DNA from: Myxococcota bacterium
GTDB lineage: Bacteria; Myxococcota_A; UBA796
Reading direction: 5' to 3'
Length of the DNA stretch: 64,000 bases
Assembly (NCBI GenBank): GCA_029251165.1
Contig: JAQXDW010000054.1
Span: 124,001-188,000 of the forward strand
The translations under genes and the position numbers were made by a program. This document shows positions 33,874 through 43,620 of this stretch, in pieces. Within the stretch, counting starts at the first letter, position 1. Each line of letters starts with the position of its first letter. A model generated the notes under the pieces. The model saw only the letters and a list, made by a program, of their open reading frames with translations, was not told the origin of the DNA and searched no databases.

Positions 33874-34175
33874 TCAACTCAACCTCCGCGAACGGCAACA
33901 GACGGAGTCCGTGAATCGTTCGGTCGTGGCCTCAGATGACCTTCGCGGTTTGGTCACAGGTCGCGACGCCGCAGCAGTCACCGTGCCGGGCGCCACCAAC
34001 ACGACGATGGTGCTGGTCGCGACCACACGATCGGTGTGCGTGAGCACGCCCTCATGTCGATGGACACCAGCGGAAGACCAACCTGAGCGCCAGGATCGAT
34101 GTGCAGGATGGGGCAGCGGCAGCTCATCAGGAAGCGCCCGTCGTCGATGACCTCAACGCGCTCGCGCCCCCCCAT
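33874..34175 (-). pseudogene. possible frameshifted small gene
   Basis: On the minus strand an ATG at 34175 has GAGG six bases upstream and reads RVEVIDDGRFLMSCRCPILH and PLVSIDMR, then becomes low-quality. Shifting by one base at the ATGAGGGCGTG sequence near 34050 continues as GVLTHTDRVVATSTIVVLV to a stop at 33874-33876. The two halves together read like one protein of about 100 residues. Either a base was lost or the reading is accidental. No family is recognised. Confidence 0.25.
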
Positions 34176-34276
34176 TGTCACGCCTCACTTCCCGGGCCGG
34201 AGTTCATCATCGAATGTGGTGGAGATGTCGTCACCACTGCAGCCATGGCCGCAGCGGTGTGCGGTGCTGCTGAAGC

Positions 34277-35014
34277 TCAACGCTGGAGCGGTCGTGGGCA
34301 CCACTCAAGCTTGAACGCCTGCCCGCCTTCGATCGGGATCGGGGTGAGGCCATCAACCAACGCAGCAGCAGCGGTGAGGCGCTCCGGCGATGCTGGGAGC
34401 CGATGAAGAGCGTCCGTCCAGCGGGCGAGCACATCGAAGACCGGATGCGGCCGGGCGCCACGCAGATCCCGTGGCAATCGGTCCCGAAATGCCATCGGAT
34501 GCGTACCGCGCGAGCCATCCAGCCACATCACCAGCCCCTCGCGAGCGAGCCCTGTGGCGGTCTTTCGAAGCCAATGCGCCGTCCCCACTTCTCCGCTCGG
34601 CGCGCAGCTGCCTTCAATCGCCAGGCCGCCGTCAAGCAGGGACGCTCCCAGCAAGGCGTGCGCGGGGGCCACGGCCTCGGGCGGACCATCCCGCAGGACG
34701 TTCATCACGCGGATGAGGCGAACCCCGCGCATCGGAAGCGAGAAGCTCCCGCACATGAAGGAGACGTTTGGGGTCTCGAAGCCTCGGGCGCGCTCTACGA
34801 CATCCGCTGAGTCGTCGACACCAATGACCTGGAGGGGAGCCACACGCGCAGCGAGCTCCACCGTGGTCCACGGCAGCGAGCCGATCCCGATGTCCACAAC
34901 AGGAGCCTGTGCCCAGAGACCGTCCCTTCGGCTCAGCAGTGAGGCCTCGAGAGCGAGCGTTACGCGATCGAGCAGCGCCAGTCGGCCGGGTCGGGTCTGT
35001 CGTCGAAATCCCAT
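34277..35014 (-). CDS. class I SAM-dependent methyltransferase-like protein
   Basis: 245 residues, ATG start. The motif VVDIGIGSLPWTTVELA is a motif I glycine-rich loop in a modified form, followed by VIGVDDSADVVERARG (acidic residue binding the ribose hydroxyls) and SFSLPMRGVRLIRVMNVLRDG (motif IV/V region). The substrate is unknown. It stands alone, divergent from the CapA-family gene, and has degraded DNA downstream. Confidence 0.7.
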   Translation of the reverse strand: MGFRRQTRPGRLALLDRVTLALEASLLSRRDGLWAQAPVVDIGIGSLPWTTVELAARVAPLQVIGVDDSADVVERARGFETPNVSFMCGSFSLPMRGVRLIRVMNVLRDGPPEAVAPAHALLGASLLDGGLAIEGSCAPSGEVGTAHWLRKTATGLAREGLVMWLDGSRGTHPMAFRDRLPRDLRGARPHPVFDVLARWTDALHRLPASPERLTAAAALVDGLTPIPIEGGQAFKLEWCPRPLQR

Positions 35015-35219
35015 CGCGTCTCGACCTATCCCGGCGGGTGTGCATTTCGTTCAGTGTCTCTGAGAAGATATCAGGCACCTGGGGTTGCGGACCCACTCCA
35101 TGAGTGGCTCCGCACATCGCCCCATACGCTCATGACGTTGGGCGTCACTCCCCTCGCTTGCCAAGCGGATGCTGAGGGGTTGGCCCATGGGTTGATGCCG
35201 GGCCGGTTAGTCACGCCCA

Positions 35220-36845
35220 ATGATCCTCCTGCCCCTGCTGCTGTCTTGCACACCTGCGGTTCCCGATGACCTCCCAGAGCACACCGTCGCCTTTGCTGGA
35301 GACATCCTGCTGGGCCGTCGGCTGAACACCGCACTGCACGACCCGGCGGCCCGCGAGCAGATCCTCAGCGAGGTTGCTCCCCTCTTCCAGGCTGCAGATC
35401 TCGCGGTGGTCAACGCGGAAGGCGTGATCGCGCTGGGGGGCGACTTCAACGACAAGGGCGAGCCCCGCCCACACATGTACCGCGCCCACCCCTACGCCAT
35501 CGATCTGCTCGCCGGATCGGGCATCGACGTGGTCACTGTCGGCAACAACCACAGCAACGACTACGGCCCAGATGCCCTCACCGAGATGCTCGATCGGGTA
35601 CGAATCGCAGGCATGGACTATGCCGGAGGCGGACACAACCTCGAAGACGCAAAGACTCCCGCCTACGTCACCGTCGGCGACACCGTGGTCGCCATCGTCG
35701 GCGGCGATCTCACCGCCACCCGCAACCACAACGCCACGAAGAAGCGGGCCGGGACACTGCTTGTCAATGGCATGAACCCCAAGCTGGAGGATCGCGTCGT
35801 CGCGGTCTACAGCAAGATTCTCGACGAAGCACGCGCACATGCCCACGTCGTCCTGCTCTCTCCGCACTGGGGAGAGAACATGAAGGGCGAGCCCACCGCG
35901 CTGACCCGCAGCCTCGCCCGCCGACTGATCCGCGCAGGCTACGACGGAATCCTGGGGCACTCCGCCCACTGGATGCAAGGTATTGAGCTGATCGATGGAC
36001 GACCGGTTCTCTACGACGCCGGCAACCTCGCGATCGACTACAGCACCGGCGATCCCAACAGCACGACCTCGGTCTTTACCCTCACCTTCACTCAGGCCGG
36101 CATCACCTCCGTCCGGGCCACGCCGATTCACCTCAAGGCAAACCGAACCCGGCTGGCGACTGGCACCACCGCAGCGAGCATCCGAGAGCGGCTCACCGAG
36201 CAGTCCGCTGCCCTCGGAACGCCTCTCCGCGCCGAGGGCGGCGATCTCGTCCTCGACTGCGATCCTGGCCGCCTCTACCTGCCCGACAGCCCGCCGCCTG
36301 AGCGCCCTGTCCCCGCAGCCCCCCGGCTCGCGGAGACCGGCCGCATCTTCGACACCCTTCCCCCCGATGCCACTCCGATCGATGTGCGCTGGAGCAACGG
36401 CATCTCTCTCGTCGGCTACTCCGTGCTCCTCGACAAGCTGCCCACGCCCAAGGCTGGCAACATCGTGGATCTGTACTGGCGCATCGAGGAGCCCCTGGAG
36501 GATGCGCTGATGATTCGGATCAATTCCCAGCAGCTACAGGACGGTCGCAGGTCCGCTCGGGCGACGTATGACCACATCCCGGGAGACTGGATGTTGCCCG
36601 CGACAGCATGGCCGGTCGGGAAGATCATCCGGGATCGCAGCCTCATCCGGCTGAAGTTCACGCCAGAGGGCGACGTCGAGACCTGGGTGGGTCTGCGCGG
36701 GGCACGTTCTGCGCTTATTCCAGAGCATCCAGTTCCAGATCCAACCAGCCGAAGCAAGGACCTCGTTCTCCTGCACACCGCCACATACACACAAGGCTCG
36801 GCGCGGCTGTTCGACGTGCTCGACGGACAGCGCGCCGAAGACTGA
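35220..36845 (+). CDS. CapA/PgsA-family metallophosphatase-like lipoprotein
   Basis: 541 residues, ATG start. Lipobox LLSC (C10). Residues 20-310 are the CapA domain: VAFAGDILLGRR, VVNAEGVI, TVGNNHSNDYG, SPHWGENM and GHSAHWMQGIELIDGRPVLYDAGNLA, covering all metal-site motifs of the calcineurin-like CapA fold. CapA proteins function in poly-gamma-glutamate or capsule anchoring; no capB or capC is nearby, so the role here is open. The extra C-terminal 200 residues form a separate beta-rich domain. The stop is five bases from the stop of a convergent lipoprotein gene. Confidence 0.85.
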   Translation: MILLPLLLSCTPAVPDDLPEHTVAFAGDILLGRRLNTALHDPAAREQILSEVAPLFQAADLAVVNAEGVIALGGDFNDKGEPRPHMYRAHPYAIDLLAGSGIDVVTVGNNHSNDYGPDALTEMLDRVRIAGMDYAGGGHNLEDAKTPAYVTVGDTVVAIVGGDLTATRNHNATKKRAGTLLVNGMNPKLEDRVVAVYSKILDEARAHAHVVLLSPHWGENMKGEPTALTRSLARRLIRAGYDGILGHSAHWMQGIELIDGRPVLYDAGNLAIDYSTGDPNSTTSVFTLTFTQAGITSVRATPIHLKANRTRLATGTTAASIRERLTEQSAALGTPLRAEGGDLVLDCDPGRLYLPDSPPPERPVPAAPRLAETGRIFDTLPPDATPIDVRWSNGISLVGYSVLLDKLPTPKAGNIVDLYWRIEEPLEDALMIRINSQQLQDGRRSARATYDHIPGDWMLPATAWPVGKIIRDRSLIRLKFTPEGDVETWVGLRGARSALIPEHPVPDPTSRSKDLVLLHTATYTQGSARLFDVLDGQRAED

Positions 36846-36850
36846 GCCGG

Positions 36851-37216
36851 CTACTCCAGCGCGTCACACACCATCTGTCCGACCAGCGGTGAGGCGAGCT
36901 GGTTGTCCAGCAGGATCGGCTTGGGGCCGGTGTCTGAGAGGACCTCCGTGCGGACCTCGCAGGGATCGATGCTGCCGATCAGGAAGCGCACGGTCATGGT
37001 GTGCTCCTTGTTGCCGATGAGCGGGGTGTAGAGAATGGCGACGTCGACTGACTTGTCACCACCGAGCAGCCCGGTGGAGGCGCCAACAACGCTGGTGCTT
37101 TTGTAGGTGCCGCCGGGGTGTCCGATGGTGCTGACTTCCTCGGCGATGGCATCGAGCTCACCTTCGGGAATGGGGACGCTGAGCTGGCAGGCGGACAGGA
37201 TAGAGAAGAAGAGCAT
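36851..37216 (-). CDS. small lipoprotein, unknown function
   Basis: 121 residues, ATG start. MLFFSILSACQLS gives a short signal with lipobox LSAC (C10). The mature part is beta-rich, with two further cysteines (DPCEVRTEV and VCDALE) that may form a disulfide. No family recognised. It converges tightly with the CapA-like gene. Confidence 0.65.
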   Translation of the reverse strand: MLFFSILSACQLSVPIPEGELDAIAEEVSTIGHPGGTYKSTSVVGASTGLLGGDKSVDVAILYTPLIGNKEHTMTVRFLIGSIDPCEVRTEVLSDTGPKPILLDNQLASPLVGQMVCDALE

Positions 37217-37821
37217 GCCCAGACCTTACTCCGGTCATCTCGCCCGGTGTTCTTCTCCCGCTCCCTGTTGGCAGCCGGCGGCGGCTCACAGCAGCACCGA
37301 CAGGCCTGAACCAGAAGAAGAAATGGCGGCCAACCAGAGGTCGGCCGCCGTCTTCAAGGGCAGCGCACTGCGCGCATCATCTCGCTACATACTGTTCTGG
37401 TGGCCATCGATCTGGTCGCCAAGTTGATCAACCGTCTCCCTGCAACCATCTACATTGTACAGAGAGTGGGACCAAGGGAGATCGACGGCGCTACGGCTTC
37501 TCTCACATCCACCGCATCCTTCGCCATCCGGAGCCCGTTCCAGTGTGTCGCATGATGATGTTCAAAGAGCATGTCTTGAAGAGGCGACCGAACCAGGAGG
37601 ACAAGCCGTAATGGTCAGGTCTGGGTGTGTGACAGCGGTAGGCACACGTCTTCTTCTCAAGACGGCCTGATTTTCGGCCGCTGCTTATGTCATTAGCAAG
37701 GAGCGTGCCTTCTCTAAAATAACGTGATTATCGGCTTTTTATCATACCGTGACCCAGCAGGCTGACAGTTCGTGTCAGCCTGTGGTGACAAATTTTGTCG
37801 GCTTGACGCTTTTCGACCGGC
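37217..37821. other. intergenic region, 605 bases, no convincing gene
   Basis: It lies between two minus-strand genes. Partly AT-rich (37670-37760). A strong hairpin at 37758-37782 is annotated separately. No tRNA or reading frame of protein-like character was recognised. Confidence 0.6.
37758..37782 (-). terminator. hairpin downstream of the GT-C-like gene
   Basis: Perfect 10-base inverted repeat, CAGGCTGACA and TGTCAGCCTG, around a five-base loop, 40 bases past the stop of the membrane-protein gene on the minus strand. There is no adjacent T-run in either direction, so it may be a terminator of weak type or an RNA-stabilising hairpin. Confidence 0.4.
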
Positions 37822-39510
37822 TCATGGTTGTACCGTTGTACGAAGTTCCTGACCGATCTCTCCCTGCCATGCGGGAGACATCCGCCACAGCATGCCGACG
37901 AAGCCACGGGGCAGGCTGAAGGCCTCAACAAGCTCGGCACCCAGCTCAGCGGTGAAGCCCGTGTGAAAGGGTTCTCCCCGGGGATGAACGGTGTAGAGAA
38001 GAGAGAAGTCCCGGACTCCATCTGGAAACGGGCCGACGTCTGCGGTGAAGCGGTAGCCATCGTCGGGCGGAGGCGGTGCCCCCTGTCCATCATGGCGCAG
38101 CGCGCTTCCGTCGATCCGACGCGGCGCAGCAGGTTCACGCCCGGCAGCGAGGACATCGATGTCGATGCGATCCCAGCGCAGCCCCCGATCGGCAGCCTCC
38201 ATCACGAACATGTCGGCGACCGGAACCCGGGGGTTGGCGTACAGCACAAAGCCCACCGCTGCGCCTGGCTCGGCAGCGATGATGGCATCGACCGCCTCTG
38301 GAACCGACCACTCTTCCGCCAGGGAGCTGGAGGGAATGAACGGCCGCTCCGGACGAGGCCAATTGCCCCAGCGCTTGAGGTTGTCGGGGCCAAAGTCGAG
38401 GGTACGCAGCGGCCGGGGGTCATTCCAGTCGGTCCAGACCGCCGCAGTGACCCGGAGCTGCCAGCCCCCCGCGCAGACCATCAAGAGCATCCAGACCGGC
38501 CAGCCCCGCAGCATCCGAAGCCCCACAGAAGCGCACAGCAGCAGCGGAGGCAGCAGCGGCAGGAGGTAGCGTGGCTCCCGCCGGCCGATCAGCGACAGGG
38601 CAACGAAGCCACCGACGACAGCGAGGAGGGCCAGCCGCCCACGCCGCTGGCGGGCCGCCAGCGGAGCCGCCAAGCAGAGCACCATGCCAGGCCAGCCCAC
38701 AGCATCCTTGAGCACCGCAGGGTAGTACGACAGGTGACTCCAGCGCAGTCGCTCGACAAGAGAAGGCACTGCGCTGGCAGAGTCCATTGGCTGCTCGGGA
38801 CTCGCCAGAGAGGCGGAGAGGTAGGGCATGAAGCTGTCGGCAACCAGCGGCATCCAGATCAGCAGCGGAGCCAGACCACCGAGGACATAGCGGACCGCTT
38901 CCCTCCGATTCCCGGCCCGAAGTGCGCCAACAACAACGACAATTGCTGGTAGTACGTAGAACAGCACCAGCGAGTACTTCACCAATGCTCCCAGCCCAGC
39001 CAGCGCTCCGACCAGGGCTGGGCGCTTCGTCAGCCCATCGCTGGCGGCCAGCGCGCCGAGGCTCACCGCCAGCCAGCCCGCGCACAGCAGATCCCACTCC
39101 AGGTGCTCGACCGCGCTCCAGGTCATCGGGCTCGCGACCAGCATCAGCCACGCCAGCACCGGTGCCAGCACGGCCCCCTTCGACAGCCGCCCCATCCCCC
39201 ACCACACGCCACACAGCGCCAGCCAGCCAGCGAACAGCGGCGCGGCATCGGTCAGTCCCAGTCCGTAGCCGAGACCAGCGACGAGGTGGCCGACCGGTGG
39301 CTGTGGGACAACCTGGCTGATGAGGTGACCCATGGCATCAGAGGGAGCCGTGAGCAGCTCAGCGTAGATTCGCCGTGATCTAGACAGCAGCAGGGGCGCA
39401 TCACCCGTCAGGCTGCGATGCGATGGCAGGATCCGAACCGCCATCAAAATACCGGTTACAACAGGTATAATGGCAGATAGAATGTTGCGTTTTTGGAAGA
39501 GTTCTGGCAT
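37822..39510 (-). CDS. GT-C-type membrane glycosyltransferase-like protein (ArnT/PMT-like)
   Basis: 562 residues, ATG start. About eleven membrane spans follow a first span ILSAIIPVVTGILMAVRIL and a first loop SHRSLTGDAPLLLSRSRRIY that has an Asp in the position expected for the GT-C catalytic DxD/ExD. Further features are ALVKYSLVLFYVL and GRREPRYLLPLLPPLLL, typical of the PMT_2/ArnT superfamily, then a soluble C-terminal domain of about 180 residues. It would transfer a sugar from a polyprenyl-phosphate carrier on the outer face of the inner membrane. Acceptor unknown. Its upstream region is AT-rich and likely holds the promoter. Confidence 0.7.
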   Translation of the reverse strand: MPELFQKRNILSAIIPVVTGILMAVRILPSHRSLTGDAPLLLSRSRRIYAELLTAPSDAMGHLISQVVPQPPVGHLVAGLGYGLGLTDAAPLFAGWLALCGVWWGMGRLSKGAVLAPVLAWLMLVASPMTWSAVEHLEWDLLCAGWLAVSLGALAASDGLTKRPALVGALAGLGALVKYSLVLFYVLPAIVVVVGALRAGNRREAVRYVLGGLAPLLIWMPLVADSFMPYLSASLASPEQPMDSASAVPSLVERLRWSHLSYYPAVLKDAVGWPGMVLCLAAPLAARQRRGRLALLAVVGGFVALSLIGRREPRYLLPLLPPLLLCASVGLRMLRGWPVWMLLMVCAGGWQLRVTAAVWTDWNDPRPLRTLDFGPDNLKRWGNWPRPERPFIPSSSLAEEWSVPEAVDAIIAAEPGAAVGFVLYANPRVPVADMFVMEAADRGLRWDRIDIDVLAAGREPAAPRRIDGSALRHDGQGAPPPPDDGYRFTADVGPFPDGVRDFSLLYTVHPRGEPFHTGFTAELGAELVEAFSLPRGFVGMLWRMSPAWQGEIGQELRTTVQP

Positions 39511-39593
39511 CTGAAAGAAAATGCCTCAAAAATCTGAGAAGACGACCGTTATGTGAAGCGTATCCTTGTATCTTGCCCTACATCGAGGTCTCC

Positions 39594-40268
39594 ATGAAGC
39601 AGCCCCTCAACAACCAAACACCCACCAACGTAGAGGTCCTCTGCCTAACACCGAGTGGGCCGGTGATGTTCATGGGGCGCGCGCAGCTCGACGAAGAGAA
39701 TGAGATCGACATCGCGCTCACCGCTGCTGCCAGTGACACCCTCACCGGCTGCCAGGCAATCCTCTCCTTCCCCGCTGATCAGGATGCTCCGCGCATCACC
39801 GCCAAGGTCCTGCGCACGGAAGGCGAGCACGTCTTCCTGTCTTCCCCGCAGCTCCGGCCGCGAGACAAGCGCCTCTACCCACGCCTCTACGGCAACATCC
39901 CGCTGCGCTTTCAGGCGCATCACCCCGACGAAGGCGAGCTGGTCATCCACCGCTGGTTGGCGGGAAGCACTCAAGATATCGTACCTCGACCCTGGTTTAT
40001 CCCTGAGCCATTCATGGACTTCAGCGTCAACGGCCTCAGCTTTGAGTCTCCAGAGGCGTGCGTCGAGGGCTCGCTGCTGCTGCTTCACATGGGCGTCGGA
40101 GAGTCTGGGGATCGCTGGCGGGCGACCGGTCGGGTCATCCGAACGACCGCGATCCCCGACAGCAGCCCGGCCCTCTACCAGGTCGCGATGTCCTTCGAGG
40201 TCATCCCGGATGCCGCAATGGAGGCCCTCTCTGACTTCACCCTCTCCATCCAAGAGGCGCTGCTTTAG
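39594..40268 (+). CDS. PilZ-domain protein
   Basis: 224 residues from the ATG at 39594 (GAGG five bases upstream; a TTG seven codons earlier is the alternative). The C-terminal half has the c-di-GMP signature: RPRDKRLYPRLYG (RxxxR) followed about 50 residues later by DFSVNGLSFES (DxSxxG). The N-terminal half is beta-rich, like YcgR-N or another PilZ-type barrel. It probably senses cyclic di-GMP in the cytoplasm. It stands at the head of a plus-strand group; the next gene starts 24 bases on. Confidence 0.85.
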   Translation: MKQPLNNQTPTNVEVLCLTPSGPVMFMGRAQLDEENEIDIALTAAASDTLTGCQAILSFPADQDAPRITAKVLRTEGEHVFLSSPQLRPRDKRLYPRLYGNIPLRFQAHHPDEGELVIHRWLAGSTQDIVPRPWFIPEPFMDFSVNGLSFESPEACVEGSLLLLHMGVGESGDRWRATGRVIRTTAIPDSSPALYQVAMSFEVIPDAAMEALSDFTLSIQEALL

Positions 40269-40292
40269 CCCATAGGGTAGCCGGTCTTCCGA

Positions 40293-41888
40293 GTGGCACG
40301 ACCCCGCCAGCGGGAGTGGGCGCTGTCCCATCTCCTCCCTTACCTCCTGGCCCTGCCGCTCGCGGCAGGGCTTCGGCGCATGGCGTACGACGGGCTGGAT
40401 CTGCGCAGCATGCCCGGCCCCGGCGGGGTGAAGATGATCACCGCCCTGGCTGAAGGCAACACCGGGCGAGACTGGTGCACCTGGCTCATCGCTGCGGTGC
40501 TCCCCCTGACCGATGGGGCCATCCTTCCTGCCAGCCGCCTCGTCATGGAAGGCGGGGCGCTCGCGGCCGTCTTCGGAGCCACCCTCGCCGGACATGCCCT
40601 GAGCGGCTGGCGGGCGGGGCTGTGCGCTGGCGGCCTGGCTGCGACCTGGAGCTGGCTCGTCTTCACCTCGGTCACGCTCGGCGCAGACGCACCGGCTTGT
40701 GGGCTGGCGTGGCTGGGCGTCGGGCTGTGCTGGATGGCGGGTCGAGCGGGACTGCTCGGGCTGCCCGTGAGCCTCCTCGGTGCAGGCCTGGTGGCGTTCG
40801 CTGCGGCGGTGAAGATCGTCGCGCTGCCGGCGGCTGCGCTCCTGGCCATCGGACCGCTGCTCGCCCGAAAGTGGTGGCACGGTCTGCTGCACGCCGCAGC
40901 CGCAACAGCCGGACTGCTGTGGGGACAGGACCGCTGGCTCTCCAGCGGAGAGAACCACATCTCCAGTGTTCCCGCCCTCGACCTCGACGTGATTCTCGAG
41001 GGACTGAGCCGGGTCGAGGCGCTCCTCGGCAGCACCATCCGAGAGGACATCCTCCTCCAGCTTCTCGCGCTGGGTGTGGTCGGTGCGCTGGTGCCAGGTC
41101 GACGATGGCTCCCTCGGCTCCTGCTCGCGGGCCTGACGGTCGGCGTCTTCGGGTTCACGGCCCAGACCATCTCCGACAAGCTGCGCCCCCGCTACCTCGT
41201 GCCGGCCAGCCTCGCCCCCATCGTCCTCTCCGGCGTCCTGCTCGCCCTGCTGCCTGCGCTCTGTGCGTCCATCAGGCGGCTGCGGCTGCTGCGTCCGCTG
41301 GCGTGGGTGCCGCTCGTCGGGGTGTGCGGAGGACTGGGCCTCGATGCCCTGGGGCTGCTGCACGGCTGGTCGTCGCTGGTCGCCCGCTTTGATGACACCC
41401 GGCCCGCGACCCTCTCCGAGCCGCCGCCAGGCTGGCTGCTTCGCTACCACCGCCTCCCTCGGATCATGCTGACCGACCACACCGCCGTCGGCGCGGCTGC
41501 CCTCGTCGAGCTTGCACGCAGCGCCCCAGCCGGCGGCGCAGCCATCATTCCGCTGAGAGACGCCCGTGAGTTCCACCTCACCGCTGCGGCTGCGCTGGCG
41601 GAGCGTCCCTACACGGTGCTGGAGAGCCGTCGGTGCTGTCAGGGCGCAGACACGGACTGCGCGGCGCAGACGGTTGCCGCCCTGGATGCTGCCGGTGCGC
41701 GCCTCATCCTTCCCGCGGCTGCGGGCGCAGACAACCGGGTGCCCCACCAGCACAAGGCGTTCGCCCGCGCGCTCCAGACCGCCGCCGAGTCGATCCGCCC
41801 GATGGAGGCCGCCGGTTCCTGGTGGCAGGTGTGGCAGGGAGCCGGCTCCAGCGGGGTGCTTCCGTGCCCCCAGCGGCGGGGACGGTGA
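40293..41888 (+). CDS. polytopic membrane protein, GT-C-like
   Basis: 531 residues, GTG start. About ten hydrophobic spans rich in Leu, Ala and Gly, then a soluble C-terminal region of about 140 residues containing a cysteine cluster (SRRCCQGADTDC). The first loop (LRRMAYDGLDLRSMPGPGG) carries Asp residues, compatible with a GT-C enzyme, but no firm motif is seen. The stop overlaps the start of the GH2-like lipoprotein gene (TGATG), so the two are co-translated. Confidence 0.65.
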   Translation: MARPRQREWALSHLLPYLLALPLAAGLRRMAYDGLDLRSMPGPGGVKMITALAEGNTGRDWCTWLIAAVLPLTDGAILPASRLVMEGGALAAVFGATLAGHALSGWRAGLCAGGLAATWSWLVFTSVTLGADAPACGLAWLGVGLCWMAGRAGLLGLPVSLLGAGLVAFAAAVKIVALPAAALLAIGPLLARKWWHGLLHAAAATAGLLWGQDRWLSSGENHISSVPALDLDVILEGLSRVEALLGSTIREDILLQLLALGVVGALVPGRRWLPRLLLAGLTVGVFGFTAQTISDKLRPRYLVPASLAPIVLSGVLLALLPALCASIRRLRLLRPLAWVPLVGVCGGLGLDALGLLHGWSSLVARFDDTRPATLSEPPPGWLLRYHRLPRIMLTDHTAVGAAALVELARSAPAGGAAIIPLRDAREFHLTAAAALAERPYTVLESRRCCQGADTDCAAQTVAALDAAGARLILPAAAGADNRVPHQHKAFARALQTAAESIRPMEAAGSWWQVWQGAGSSGVLPCPQRRGR

Positions 41889-43594
41889 TGCTGCTCCTCG
41901 CCATCCTCCAGGGCTGCACCACCCCTGCCCCGCCGGCAACCCGAGCCGAGCTGGTCCTCGATGCCGGCTGGAGCACAGCCCCCTGGCGCCAGCCAACAGG
42001 TCACCCAGAGCTGCGCATCGAGGGCACCTTCGACCTCGGGCCTGATCCCGGCACGGGGAGCGTGCTGCGCATCGAAGGGGGCTGGTGGCACATCACCGCG
42101 ACGGTCAACGGCACGCCGCTTCCGTCGGTCACGGGGGGACTGACCGAGGCCCTCATCTCGGTCGGGCCGCACCTCCGCTCTGGTGAGAACACCCTCGCCC
42201 TCCAGGTCGTCGCACCCGCAGGGGTCGATCCGATCCTCACCGGAGGCAGCCTCTCCTCGGTCGGGCGCGGCAGCGGCACCGCGCTCCTCCAGGCTCCGCC
42301 TCGACTGCTGCTGCGCCCAGCGGCCCACGTCTCCGATGCATGGCTCGAGGTCCGAGACGGCCAGCTCTATCCCCACGCTGAGATCAGCGGTGCGCCGGCT
42401 GGCGCAGTCGTCGCATTCTCCGCCACCCTCGACGGCAATGTCCTCGCTGATCTCGGCCGCGCCAGCATCTCAGAAGGCCGCGCCGATGCCCCTCCGCTGC
42501 CCGACGACCTGCCGAGCTGGGCTGCGGGATCTGCCCGCCTCCTCCACCTCCACGCCGTCCTCCTGGATGCCGACAGCCAGCCCCTCGATGACCTGATCGT
42601 GCGCACCGGAGCCCGCGCGCTGACTGCGGCTCCCCTCGCCCTCGACGGTGAGCCCCTGCGGCTGATGGGCGCGCGGGTGGTCAACCAGGGTCCGCAGACC
42701 AGCCTCTCGGAGTCCCTCGCCCGGCTCGCTCCCGCCGGCATCAACGCCGCTGAGATCCACGGCGAGACCTTTCGCCGAGACTGGCTCGATGCTGCGGATG
42801 AGCTGGGACTGCCGCTGGTCGTCGTGCCCCGATGCATCGGGCGCTCCAGTCGACACACCGGCGAGCGCGCGTCGCTCCTGGCGACCATGGCGCAGCAGGA
42901 TGCCGCCACCGCTCGCCTCCTGCGCACACACCCCTCCGTAGTCCTGCTTGCCACAGAGGGTCCTGCACCGGAGAAGATGCCGCTGTGGACCGAGGCGCTC
43001 GCCGAAGCCAAGATACCGATCGCCGGAGCAGATCTGCCGGCCCGAGTGCTCAGCCTCAAGCGCGGTGAGGGCCTGACCGATCCGACCCTTCGCTGCCAGC
43101 CACGGGACTGCCGCGGCGCCTGGCTCGTCGAGCTGACGCCGTGGTGGCGGACCCTGCGCACGGGCGACAAGCCCGACAGCCCGACCCGCTGGCGCCTGCT
43201 GTCAGAGGCGCTGGTGTCGTACATGACAGCGGAAGGGAGCATCGGCGCCATTGTGCCCTCTGCCAACCCCAGAGAGGTCGCCGGCTGGGAGAGTGCGTGG
43301 CAGGCTGCCGCAGCCGAGCTGTCCATCCCAGTGGTGTCCGGAACCGGACGCGGGCGCTCGGAGGTCGTGGTGACCGGGGCGGCACCCGGCGAGACAGTGT
43401 GGCTGTCTGCTGCACAGGCACCGACGGTGGGTGCCATCGCGGATACCAAGGGTGTTGCTCGGCTCTCGCTGTGGCATGACGGCTCAGCCAGCGTTCGGGT
43501 CGGCGACGTCACCGCGCCTGTGATCCTGGAGCCCGGACACTGGGAGGGCTACGCCTGGCAGACCGCGGTCGCTGAAGTCAGCCTCCAGCGGTAG
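41888..43594 (+). CDS. GH2-like (beta-galactosidase/glucuronidase fold) lipoprotein
   Basis: 568 residues from the ATG at 41888, in a TGATG junction with the preceding gene. The signal is very short, MLLLAILQGC (lipobox cysteine 10). The layout is a sugar-binding jelly-roll, an Ig-like domain, then a TIM-barrel-like region with the GH2 pattern DGEPLRLMGARVVNQGP, LDAADELGLPLVVVPRC and THPSVVLLATEG. In active GH2 enzymes the last region reads NE at the acid/base; here only the Glu remains, and the usual nucleophile motif was not found. It may be a divergent enzyme or a carbohydrate-binding relative. Confidence 0.65.
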   Translation: MLLLAILQGCTTPAPPATRAELVLDAGWSTAPWRQPTGHPELRIEGTFDLGPDPGTGSVLRIEGGWWHITATVNGTPLPSVTGGLTEALISVGPHLRSGENTLALQVVAPAGVDPILTGGSLSSVGRGSGTALLQAPPRLLLRPAAHVSDAWLEVRDGQLYPHAEISGAPAGAVVAFSATLDGNVLADLGRASISEGRADAPPLPDDLPSWAAGSARLLHLHAVLLDADSQPLDDLIVRTGARALTAAPLALDGEPLRLMGARVVNQGPQTSLSESLARLAPAGINAAEIHGETFRRDWLDAADELGLPLVVVPRCIGRSSRHTGERASLLATMAQQDAATARLLRTHPSVVLLATEGPAPEKMPLWTEALAEAKIPIAGADLPARVLSLKRGEGLTDPTLRCQPRDCRGAWLVELTPWWRTLRTGDKPDSPTRWRLLSEALVSYMTAEGSIGAIVPSANPREVAGWESAWQAAAAELSIPVVSGTGRGRSEVVVTGAAPGETVWLSAAQAPTVGAIADTKGVARLSLWHDGSASVRVGDVTAPVILEPGHWEGYAWQTAVAEVSLQR

Positions 43595-43620
43595 ATTGCC
43601 TGCCTGACCTGGAGCCGAAG

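Noticed and set aside
37455..37670. 71-codon open frame in the 605-base intergenic region
   Set aside because: Its composition is not protein-like and it lacks a start signal.
39645..41996. 783-codon minus-strand open frame
   Set aside because: It is antisense to the PilZ and membrane-protein genes, with Gln/Arg/Gly-rich composition and no domain.
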